Assembly: GCA_937958145.1 (NCBI GenBank)
Contig: CALGOE010000217.1
Location: 1 to 18,477 of the forward strand
Direction: 5' to 3'
Length of the DNA: 18,477 nt
Source: an uncultured Desulfobacca sp.
Lineage (GTDB): Bacteria > Desulfobacterota > Desulfobaccia > Desulfobaccales > Desulfobaccaceae
In this document: positions 1 to 6,340 of the stretch, piece after piece
How positions within the stretch are numbered: position 1 is the first letter of the stretch
Layout: the number at the start of each line of letters is the position of its first letter
Position numbers and translations under genes: made by a program
The notes under the pieces: model-generated
Told to the model about the DNA's origin: nothing
Databases searched by the model: none
Seen by the model: only the letters and a program-made list of their open reading frames with translations

Positions 1-70
1 GGCGGCGCCGCGGCGCCGCCGCCAAGCCGCAGCCAGGGTAGCCGCGACCCTGGACCTGGTAACCGACTAT

Positions 71-844
71 TTGGCCAGCCCCGTCTGCCGGGCCGTTATT
101 CCCGCGGCCGGCGGCCAGCACCGTCTGCTGGCTGCACACATCATGCAGCGCCTGCTGTTGCAGAGCATGGCCGAAGCCGTGGCCGTGGGGGTCTATCAAT
201 TCCTGCTGATATTGGCTCCCGGCACCGAAGAGGCCCTCTACCGCCCCCTCCAGACCGCCCTGAGCATGGCGGCCGCGCCCCGCTATCAGGTGGATTTCTG
301 TCTGCAGCCGACCCCCCTCGGCTTGGGCGATGCAGTCCTGCGGGCGGCCGAGTGGGTGGGCGCAGAACCCTTCCTGGTTATGTTGCCCGATGAGATGGTG
401 GACCACCGCTCCTCTCGCACCATGCCCAGGGAATTGCAGCAGATGCGCCAGGTTCTCCACGATGTGCCGGCCGCCCCTCTCATTGCCGTCGAAACCGTGC
501 CCAAGACCCGGCTGCCGTTGGGCGGCGTTGTCCGTTTGGGCCCGGCAGCCGATGGGCCTCGCCTGTTTTACGTGGAAGAATTGTTGGAAAAACCGCCCCC
601 GACCCATCCCATCCTGGCAGCAACCACCTCCCGCTCCATCGTCGGGCGGTATTTTCTCTTCCCGGAAATCTTCGCGGCCCTTGAGGAGGTGCGCCGGACC
701 GGCGGGCAGCCCCTGGAATTGACCACCGCCCTGGAACACTTGCGCCGTCAGGGTACTCCGATCTATGCCTATGAGTTAAGAAAATCCCGGCGGGACTTGG
801 GCGGGGTCATCGAACGGGCCGGCGGCCTGATCGGCGACCTCTAA
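71..844 (+). CDS. GalU-like nucleotidyltransferase, divergent (5' end uncertain)
   Basis: Resembles bacterial UTP-glucose-1-phosphate uridylyltransferase (GalU), which makes UDP-glucose in the cytoplasm. The Rossmann-type start CRAVIPAAG lies at residues 6-14. Later GalU landmarks follow: GLGDAVLRA (about 84-92), the metal-site motif LPDEMVD (about 105-111), LLEKP (about 170), IVGRYFLFPEIF (about 189-200) and a terminal RRDLGG. It is 257 residues against roughly 290 for GalU. The GLGTR loop is replaced by GGQHR, and the PKEMLP segment with its catalytic lysine is absent, so normal UDP-glucose synthesis is doubtful. The TTG start at 71 is chosen because the conserved fold begins right after it, but no clear Shine-Dalgarno site precedes it. 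The frame is open to the window edge, so the protein could begin earlier. Family assignment is fairly sure; activity is not. Confidence 0.7.
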   Translation: MASPVCRAVIPAAGGQHRLLAAHIMQRLLLQSMAEAVAVGVYQFLLILAPGTEEALYRPLQTALSMAAAPRYQVDFCLQPTPLGLGDAVLRAAEWVGAEPFLVMLPDEMVDHRSSRTMPRELQQMRQVLHDVPAAPLIAVETVPKTRLPLGGVVRLGPAADGPRLFYVEELLEKPPPTHPILAATTSRSIVGRYFLFPEIFAALEEVRRTGGQPLELTTALEHLRRQGTPIYAYELRKSRRDLGGVIERAGGLIGDL

Positions 845-872
845 CCGCCGACCGCTCGCCTGGCTTTTGTGC

Positions 873-910
873 AGAAAAGAAAGGCCAAGGGCCATTATCT
901 GGCCCTGGCC
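873..910 (-). terminator. Rho-independent terminator of the mltD-like gene
   Basis: The arms GGCCAAGGGCCA (883-894) and TGGCCCTGGCC (900-910) pair with one bulged base around a 5-nt loop. Read on the minus strand, the hairpin is followed by TTTCTTTTCTG. It lies about 100 bases past the stop of the minus-strand transglycosylase gene. Confidence 0.6.
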
Positions 911-926
911 TAAGAGAGGGGCTGGG

Positions 927-949
927 AACGGCGGTTTGGGCCGTTTTTT
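927..949 (+). terminator. Rho-independent terminator of the GalU-like gene
   Basis: The perfect 6-bp stem AACGGC / GCCGTT (927-932, 940-945) has a 7-nt loop and is followed by TTTT; the run of T is six if the last two stem bases are counted. It sits about 85 bases after the plus-strand stop at 844. The convergent genes are therefore closed by two terminators, one on each strand. Confidence 0.65.
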
Positions 950-1011
950 GCCCTGCTTGGTTTGCCGTAGCTGCTGCTGGAGCTTTTTTGACTGCCAGCA
1001 GCGCCATTCCT

Positions 1012-2601
1012 TCAGTTTTCCTTCTTCTTTTTCTTCCCCTTGGTAGAATCGTCCGTTTTTTTGGCCACAGCAGCAGGGATATCTTTTTTGCTCTTTTTGG
1101 AGCTGCTCAAGCCGCCCAACATGCCGGCAACCAGCGGCTCGGCCGCGGCTTTGGCATTGGGCCGGGCCGGTTCCTTGGCTGCTGGACGCCCGGTGTCCTT
1201 ACCCGTTTGGGTGGTATGGTAAGCCACGACCACCTCTTTCTTGTCTTTCGCCCCCTTGAGGGTACTGGTGCGATTGGCCGCCGCCACCCGGACCGGTTCC
1301 CGTTCCGGCCGCCCCACTAGCTTAGGCAGATCTTGATATTGTTTGGTTTTCGCCTGGAGAACCTCTCGCTTGGTAGGTTTAGCCGCAGCAGAAGCGGTGG
1401 ATTTGGTGCTGCCGGTTTTTCTACTTGACGAAGAGACCATGGCAGCTTCGACATAATCCCGCCGGCGGTTCTGGCGGGAGCTGGCGACGGAGCCACCGGC
1501 GTCGCCCAGCGTCTCCCGACTGGCGTAATAGACGCTGCTGCCCACCGGGAATTGGGCCCGGGCCATCATGATGTTCCGCTCAAAGGCCTCTTTCTTGCCC
1601 GGCGGAATTTTCAAAAGGTTGGCACTATAGCCCCGGGGCGTAGCATCCCGGAGCAGTTCCGGGTTCAAGGCGCTGATCTCCTCGTAACTGGTGGTGGCCG
1701 CCACTGCCGCCGCCTGGAGGGAGGTGGGTTCGGTCACCTTTACCACCTCATATTTCAGGGGGGGCTGATAGGGAATCCGGCGGAAACCATATTTCTCGGG
1801 GTTCTTGGCGATGATGGTGGCGGCAATCATTTGCGGCACATAATTTTTCGTCTCGGTGGGCAGGCTGTAATTGCTGGAGAGATCCCAGAAGCTCTTCATG
1901 TTGCCGTTCTTACTGATCTCTCGTTGGACCCGCCCTTCGCCACAGTTATAACTGGCTGCCGCCAGGTACCAGGAACCGAATTGTTTATATAAATCCAAGA
2001 GATACTTGGCTGCGGCATGGGTCGCCTTTTCGGGATCGCGACGCTCGTCGATCTCATTGTTGATGGTCAGTCCGTAGCGCAGGCCGGTGCCCTTAATAAA
2101 CTGCCACATGCCCACGGCATTGGCGGTGGACCGGGCTTTGTTGCTGTAGCCGCTTTCAATCATGGCCAGATAGGCCAGGTCTTCGGGCAGGCCATACTCG
2201 GCAAAGACCTTTTTAATCATGGGCAGGTAGCGGCTGGAACGGCTTAAATACCGACCGAAGATTTCCTTGCGGTCGGTGGAAAAATAATAAATATAATTAC
2301 GCACCTCCTTATTTACCTGGATGGGCATATCAAAGGTTTTCTGCAGTTCCCATTTTTTCATTTCCTGTTCCAGGGCTTCATCCAGACTGGGGATATGGGT
2401 CTTGCCATATAATTCCTCCAACCGCTGGGAACTGATGGCGCCGACCAAAGGTTCTTCTTTGTCATTTTCCCAGTCCATGGCCACTTGGTCCTCGGCTTTG
2501 ACCGGCAGCGTCTTCTCCGGGTCTTGTGCAACTTGCTTGCCGCCGCCGCAACCGGACGCCAGCCAGACCAGGACCAGTAATACGAGGCTGAATCCTTTCA
2601 T
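1012..2601 (-). CDS. mltD: Membrane-bound lytic transglycosylase, MltD-like lipoprotein
   Basis: Predicted to cleave the MurNAc-GlcNAc bond of peptidoglycan, forming 1,6-anhydroMurNAc, in the periplasm. The N-terminus is a lipoprotein signal (hydrophobic 4-17, WLASGC with lipidated Cys18). The SLT domain spans about 125-235. It holds the catalytic Glu149 in MIESGY, then NAVGMWQF (161-168), the metal-free lysozyme-like core and AAASYNCGEGRV (214-225). Residues about 285-335 form a degenerate LysM-like unit (ISALNPELL, LLKIPPG). The last 180 residues are rich in K, S, A and T, end in a run of lysines, and match no domain I recognise. The ATG is preceded by AGGGAGA at good spacing. It is transcribed alone. 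MltD family members usually carry one or more clear LysM repeats, so the tail may replace them in wall binding. Confidence 0.9.
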   Translation of the reverse strand: MKGFSLVLLVLVWLASGCGGGKQVAQDPEKTLPVKAEDQVAMDWENDKEEPLVGAISSQRLEELYGKTHIPSLDEALEQEMKKWELQKTFDMPIQVNKEVRNYIYYFSTDRKEIFGRYLSRSSRYLPMIKKVFAEYGLPEDLAYLAMIESGYSNKARSTANAVGMWQFIKGTGLRYGLTINNEIDERRDPEKATHAAAKYLLDLYKQFGSWYLAAASYNCGEGRVQREISKNGNMKSFWDLSSNYSLPTETKNYVPQMIAATIIAKNPEKYGFRRIPYQPPLKYEVVKVTEPTSLQAAAVAATTSYEEISALNPELLRDATPRGYSANLLKIPPGKKEAFERNIMMARAQFPVGSSVYYASRETLGDAGGSVASSRQNRRRDYVEAAMVSSSSRKTGSTKSTASAAAKPTKREVLQAKTKQYQDLPKLVGRPEREPVRVAAANRTSTLKGAKDKKEVVVAYHTTQTGKDTGRPAAKEPARPNAKAAAEPLVAGMLGGLSSSKKSKKDIPAAVAKKTDDSTKGKKKKKEN

Positions 2602-2994
2602 GAGTTCTCCCTGCTCAGGTTAACAAAGGCCCCCCGAGAGGATGGTGCCGCAGGAGGGTGGGGGATGATGCCGCCTCTCCCCTGAGGCGGACCGAAAACA
2701 CGATTCTTATCGACAGTTTTGACACTCCCCTTAAGTTTACCCCGTTTAGCACAAATTTCCTGAAAATGCAAGGAAAAAACCTTTGGAGGTCATATATCTT
2801 TATGGAATTATTAGCTGTTTTCTCTCTTCAGTCATCTACCCCAGTCTTCTGCCCTCCGGGCCCACGGGCTTCTGTCAGGCCTCATTTTTTGGGCCGACAT
2901 GCCGCCCTAAGCACGTCAGCCCGCGCCAAAGGGCGAGCCAACGGCCCGCCCTTATCATGAGACGGCAGTCAATCCTTCTGGACCGATTTTGACC
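2602..2994. other. Intergenic region between nifS and the mltD-like gene (393 bp)
   Basis: No convincing gene. It should contain the promoter of the mltD-like gene and the end of the nifS transcript. A perfect 7-bp stem, CCGCCTC / GAGGCGG with a 6-nt loop, lies at 2671-2690 within the likely mltD leader. A second hairpin, AAGGGCG / CGCCCTT (2929-2935 and 2947-2953), is a weak nifS terminator candidate because only TTT follows on the minus strand. The middle (2700-2820) is AT-rich compared with its surroundings. A GGAGGT followed 11 nt later by ATG at 2802 opens a 52-codon plus-strand frame whose product resembles nothing I know. Confidence 0.5.
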
Positions 2995-4167
2995 TTAGGC
3001 GGCCACGTTTTTTTGGTAAATGGGCGACATATCCCGGAGGGTCTGGACCACGCGCGGCATGACTTCCAGGAGGCGATCCACTTCGGCCTCGGTGTTGTCC
3101 CGGCCCAAAGTGATGAGGAGCGTCCCCTGGGCCAACGCAAAGTCCATGCCGGTGCCGATGAGCACATGTGAGGCCCGCAGCGACCCGGAGGCGCAGGCCG
3201 AGCGGGTGGCCACGCAGATGCCCTCTTCATCCAGGAGGAGCATGAGGCCCTCGCCTTCGATGAACTCCACTGATACCGACACGAGGTGCGGCAGGACCTG
3301 GGTGGGGTGGCCGTTGAACTTCAGGTGGGGAATGCGGGCGTTGAGGCCGTCGATGAGTTTGCGGCGTAAAGTGCGGAATTTTTCCAGGCGCTCGTGGCTT
3401 TCCAGCCAAGCCATTTCTGCCGCTACGCCCAGGCCAACGATACCCACGACGTTTTCCGTCCCGGCCCGCTTGCGGTTTTCCTGCACCCCGCCTTCCAGCA
3501 GGGGCCAAATGGGGGTGCCCCGCTTGACATAAAGGGCGCCGACGCCGTTGGGGCCGTTGAACTGATTGGCCGCCAGGCTGAGCAGGTCCACATCCAGGGC
3601 CTTGACGTCGATGGGGATGATGCCGGCCGCGGCCACGGCGTCCGTATGGAAGACGACCTTCTTGTGCCGGGCGATCTTGGCAATGTCAGCAATGGGCTGC
3701 AGGGTGCCGATCTCATTGTTGGCCAACTGAATGGTAATCAAGACCGTCTGGTCGGTGATGGCCTTCTCCACCGCGGCCGGGTCCACCAGGCCGTACTCAT
3801 CCACATCCAGGGAGGTGATGTGGTAGTCCAGCAGGCGCAGGGTGCGCAGGCAGTTGAGCACGGATTTATGTTCGATATTGGTGGTAATGATGTGGCGGCC
3901 CTTTTCCCGCTGCGAGAAGGCCACGCCCTTGATGGCGTGATTGACCGATTCCGTGCCCCCTGAGGTAAAGACGATCTCTTCGGGTTCGGCGTTGATCAGG
4001 TTGGCCGTCTGTTTCCGGGCCGTGTCCAGGGCTTCGGCCGCGGCCTGGCCGAAACGATGGTCGCTGGACGGATTGCCGAAGACCTCGTCCACGATCCGGT
4101 GCATGGCCTCTTTGACTCGGGGGTGCAGGGGGGTGGCGGCATAGTTATCAAAATAAACGGCGTCCAT
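2995..4167 (-). CDS. nifS: NifS/IscS-family cysteine desulfurase homologue lacking the PLP lysine
   Basis: Class V aminotransferase fold, 390 residues, normal length for NifS. Family landmarks: FDNYAATPLHP (6-16), FTSGGTES (67-74), NIEHKSVL with the PLP-stacking His100, QLANNEIGT (147-155), HTDAV with Asp176, RAGTENVVG (234-242), and the mobile-loop Cys325 in RSACASGS. The usual S-x-H-K motif reads A-A-N-Q (199-202). The Schiff-base lysine is Gln202, its neighbouring His is Asn201, the phosphate-binding Ser is Ala199, and the PLP-contacting Gln after the Asp is Ala179. Ordinary PLP-dependent desulfuration is therefore unlikely. The retained cysteine suggests a structural or sulfur/cluster-ligating partner for the upstream NifU protein. 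The ATG has GGAGGA 7 nt upstream and lies 27 bp after the nifU stop. Confidence 0.9.
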   Translation of the reverse strand: MDAVYFDNYAATPLHPRVKEAMHRIVDEVFGNPSSDHRFGQAAAEALDTARKQTANLINAEPEEIVFTSGGTESVNHAIKGVAFSQREKGRHIITTNIEHKSVLNCLRTLRLLDYHITSLDVDEYGLVDPAAVEKAITDQTVLITIQLANNEIGTLQPIADIAKIARHKKVVFHTDAVAAAGIIPIDVKALDVDLLSLAANQFNGPNGVGALYVKRGTPIWPLLEGGVQENRKRAGTENVVGIVGLGVAAEMAWLESHERLEKFRTLRRKLIDGLNARIPHLKFNGHPTQVLPHLVSVSVEFIEGEGLMLLLDEEGICVATRSACASGSLRASHVLIGTGMDFALAQGTLLITLGRDNTEAEVDRLLEVMPRVVQTLRDMSPIYQKNVAA

Positions 4168-4194
4168 ATTCTTGTCCTCCGGCGTCTGGGTTGC

Positions 4195-4707
4195 TTAATG
4201 TTCGTGGGGCAGATCGGCGCCGCAGGAGACGCAAAATTCCGCTTGGCCTTTGTTCTCCATATCGCAATAGGGGCAGTAGCAGGCGTCCACTTTTTCAGGA
4301 ATATGGGGCACCTTTTCGGCTTCCCCCGGGACAGCCTTTTGGGCCTGCCGGTCCCGGTAATTCTTGATGGCGGCATGCAAGGCGTCGGCCCCCAGATTGG
4401 AGCAGTGCAGTTTATTCTTGGGGAGCCCCTCCAAGGCCTCGGCCACGTCTTTGTTGGTAATCTTCATGGCCTCGTCCAAAGTCTTGCCTTTGGCCAACTC
4501 GGTGAGCATACTGGAGACGGCGATGGCGGCGCCGCAGCCAAAGGTCTTAAACTTGATGTCTTCGATGACATCATCCTTAACCTTCAGATAAACATTGATC
4601 ATATCGCCGCAGACGGGGTTGCCGACCTCGCCGACGCCATCAGCCTCGGCAATCTCGCCGACATTGCGGGGGTTTTTAAAATGGTCCAAAACAGTCGGTG
4701 AATACAT
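4195..4707 (-). CDS. nifU: NifU/IscU-type Fe-S scaffold with C-terminal zinc ribbon
   Basis: Fe-S cluster assembly scaffold of 170 residues. The N-terminal IscU domain begins MYSPTVLDHFKNPRNVG and keeps all three ligand cysteines: Cys33 with Asp35 (VCGD), Cys58 (FGCGAAIAVSS) and Cys102 (LHCSNLGADAL). After a short linker the protein ends with C145-x2-C148 and C159-x2-C162, a zinc-ribbon or rubredoxin-like knuckle, with Cys143 as a further candidate. Classical NifU instead has a [2Fe-2S] domain and an Nfu domain. The start at 4707 is preferred over an upstream GTG at 4758 because AGGGG lies 8 nt before it and the family begins at MYSP. First gene of a two-gene operon with the lysine-less nifS. 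Confidence 0.92.
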   Translation of the reverse strand: MYSPTVLDHFKNPRNVGEIAEADGVGEVGNPVCGDMINVYLKVKDDVIEDIKFKTFGCGAAIAVSSMLTELAKGKTLDEAMKITNKDVAEALEGLPKNKLHCSNLGADALHAAIKNYRDRQAQKAVPGEAEKVPHIPEKVDACYCPYCDMENKGQAEFCVSCGADLPHEH

Positions 4708-4760
4708 GCGTGCGTCCCCTTTTTTTGCGATCCTGGTAAAAATTTTGTTAATATGCACTC

Positions 4761-4789
4761 AATATAATGCCGCAGGTGCTACCATTCAA
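4761..4789 (-). promoter_or_regulatory. Sigma70-type promoter of nifU-nifS
   Basis: Read on the minus strand: TTGAAT (4789-4784), 17-bp spacer, TATATT (4766-4761). The -10 matches consensus at 5 of 6 bases and the -35 at 4 of 6. Start of transcription would be near 4754, giving a leader of about 47 nt before the nifU ATG at 4707. No IscR-type box was recognised. Confidence 0.65.
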
Positions 4790-4842
4790 GGGATATACTT
4801 TACTTACCGGGCAGAAGAATGCGGACAACAAGGAAATAGCGG

Positions 4843-5466
4843 TCAACTATTATTGGATTTGTTTGAAACAGCGGCTTCACTTGTTTTTATGACCGTCAAG
4901 CAGCCCGCCGTCTGCCGTTCAGTCCAGCACCAGAACCAGCGATAGGCCGCAAAGAGAAGGAGGGCGACGGCCACGAGGACCGTCAGGAGGAATTCCAGGC
5001 GGGAGACCAGGTGTTGGATGGCGGTGCCAAAGGCGTAGCCGGCGGCAGCTATCCCCAGAGCCCAGAGGCTGCAGGCCAGCAGTTGCCAGAGGACAAAGGC
5101 GCGGGTACTCAGGCCCAGGGTGCCCAGGGTCAGGCAGGTGACCAGGCGCATGCCGTAGAGAAACTGAACAATCAGGATGCAGGCCGGGCCGAAGCGTTCG
5201 GCCAGGGCGTGGGCCTTGGGGTAGTTGGCCTGCAACCTGGGGAAGCGCTGCACCACCACCAGACCCCGCCAGCGGCCCAGCCAGAACATCAGGCCATGAC
5301 TAAGAAACGACCCGGCCACGGCCATGACGATGACGATCCAGACGTTCATCAGCCCCTGCCGGGCCAAGAGGCCGCCCAGGGCCAGGAAGATTTCGCCTTC
5401 CAGGAGCGTCCCCAAAAGGATGGCCAAGTAGCCGAATTTTTGGATGAGGTAGAGGTACCAATCCAC
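4843..5466 (-). CDS. DedA-family membrane protein (first of two)
   Basis: Polytopic inner-membrane protein of the DedA/SNARE-associated (VTT) family, 207 residues. Family members support membrane homeostasis, and several act as lipid (C55-P or phospholipid) translocases. Hydrophobic segments lie at about 10-35, 41-64, 95-118, 122-148 and 157-178. Membrane-embedded charges include Glu23 and Glu25 (LLEGEIFL) and Arg107 (FLYGMRLVT), placed like the essential acidic and basic residues of DedA proteins. The start is GTG at 5466, and the sequence just upstream is a C-rich heptamer tract on this strand with no clear Shine-Dalgarno site, so translation may be weak or coupled. It follows the other dedA gene by 106 bp. 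Substrate unknown. Confidence 0.85.
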   Translation of the reverse strand: MDWYLYLIQKFGYLAILLGTLLEGEIFLALGGLLARQGLMNVWIVIVMAVAGSFLSHGLMFWLGRWRGLVVVQRFPRLQANYPKAHALAERFGPACILIVQFLYGMRLVTCLTLGTLGLSTRAFVLWQLLACSLWALGIAAAGYAFGTAIQHLVSRLEFLLTVLVAVALLLFAAYRWFWCWTERQTAGCLTVIKTSEAAVSNKSNNS

Positions 5467-5476
5467 TTTAAAAGCC

Positions 5477-5514
5477 AGGGAAAAGGGATAAGGGATGAGG
5501 GAAAAGGAAAAAAA
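5477..5514 (+). repeat. Heptanucleotide G-run tract (potential G-quadruplex), copy 1
   Basis: Four GGG runs start at 5478, 5485, 5492 and 5499, an exact 7-bp period with 4-nt A-rich loops (consensus AGGGAAA), followed by AAAAGG. This fits the G3-N4-G3-N4-G3-N4-G3 quadruplex formula. It lies directly upstream of the minus-strand dedA gene, with the G-rich strand being plus. Confidence 0.75.
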
Positions 5515-5572
5515 CTTTTCCTTTTAAGCGCAAGGTTTCCTCTTTCCGTTTATCTTTGCAATGTAATTAATT

Positions 5573-6223
5573 TTACTCCAAATCAGGTTTGCAGGCCAAC
5601 GATATGGCTTCCAACTTCTTCCGGGCCTGACGCCGCCGCCAGATGAAATAGCCGGCCAGCCCCAGGACCGCCGTCGCCACCACTACAATATCCAGGGTGT
5701 GGGAGTAGTGATGGATGATCTCCCAGTGCTCTTTCAGCTTCATGCCCAAAAAGGCCAGAAACATGTTCCACATGGTGGCGCCGATGGCCGTGTAGAGAAC
5801 AAACGGCACCAAGTGCATGCGGCCCAAGCCGGCTGGAATGGAAATAAGGTGGCGCACCACCGGGATAAACCGGGAGATGAAAATCGTGCGGCTGCCATAA
5901 CGGCAGAAAAAATCCGCGGTCCATTCCAAATGATGCGGGTTGAGCATCAGATAGCGGCCGTAATGCAGAACTACTGCCTCGCCTTTGCGCCCCATCCAAT
6001 ACGACGCCAACGAGCCGACAATGGATCCCAGGCTGCTGGCCAAGAGAACGCCCAGAATGGTAAACTCGCCGGTGTGCATAAGGAACCCGGCAAAGGGCAT
6101 GACCATCTCCGAGGGCACCGGCGCAATCATGCTCTCTAAGGCCATAAGGATAAAGACGCCGGTGTAGCCCAGGTAGGAAATGAGCTGGGTAATATAATGA
6201 AGTAAAGTTTCAGTTAGACCCAT
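5573..6223 (-). CDS. DedA-family membrane protein (second of two)
   Basis: DedA/VTT inner-membrane protein of 216 residues. It is closer to canonical DedA than its neighbour. It has Glu30 and the re-entrant-loop motif APVPSEMVMPFAGF (34-47), then G-x-x-x-G-rich helices, and the second conserved motif SRFIPVVRHLISIPAG (117-132) with Arg118 and Arg124. A final transmembrane helix (about 178-195) ends in a basic tail, RRRQARKK. These are the residues that DedA proteins need for transport-like function. Shine-Dalgarno evidence before the ATG at 6223 is weak. It lies 118 bp after pncB and 106 bp before the other dedA on the same strand, so co-transcription is plausible, though a palindrome intervenes. 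Substrate unknown. Confidence 0.9.
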   Translation of the reverse strand: MGLTETLLHYITQLISYLGYTGVFILMALESMIAPVPSEMVMPFAGFLMHTGEFTILGVLLASSLGSIVGSLASYWMGRKGEAVVLHYGRYLMLNPHHLEWTADFFCRYGSRTIFISRFIPVVRHLISIPAGLGRMHLVPFVLYTAIGATMWNMFLAFLGMKLKEHWEIIHHYSHTLDIVVVATAVLGLAGYFIWRRRQARKKLEAISLACKPDLE

Positions 6224-6243
6224 AGGTTATTAGTTCGTAGCCC

Positions 6244-6273
6244 TGTAGGGGCGGTTCGCGAACCGCCCCTACA
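6244..6273. repeat. Perfect 30-bp palindrome, dispersed-repeat type
   Basis: Arm TGTAGGGGCGGTTCG (6244-6258) is followed immediately by its exact reverse complement, CGAACCGCCCCTACA (6259-6273). From general knowledge, palindromes with GTAGGGGCG arms are common dispersed intergenic repeats in many environmental bacterial genomes. It lies between pncB and dedA, so in RNA it would form a very stable hairpin that could end, stabilise or process the transcript. No T tract follows on either strand. Confidence 0.8.
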
Positions 6274-6304
6274 AAAGACATTTTGACCCATTTGGTTGCA
6301 TTCC

Positions 6305-6340
6305 TTTTCCCTTTTCCCTCTTCCCTTTTCCCTTTCTTTA
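6305..6340 (-). repeat. Heptanucleotide G-run tract (potential G-quadruplex), copy 2
   Basis: On the plus strand, CCC runs start at 6309, 6316, 6323 and 6330, an exact 7-bp period, so the minus strand carries four GGG runs with 4-nt purine loops. It begins a few bases after the pncB stop and would appear G-rich in the pncB transcript. Same heptamer family as the tract at 5477-5514 but in the opposite orientation. Confidence 0.75.

Noticed and set aside
973..1002. 8-bp stem GCTGCTGG / CCAGCAGC just past the mltD stop
   Set aside because: The loop is 14 nt and no T tract follows in the right place; better terminators lie downstream.
2802..2960. 52-codon plus-strand frame with GGAGGT upstream
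   Set aside because: Spacing of 11 nt is long, and there is no promoter of quality and no recognisable product; noted in the intergenic entry only.
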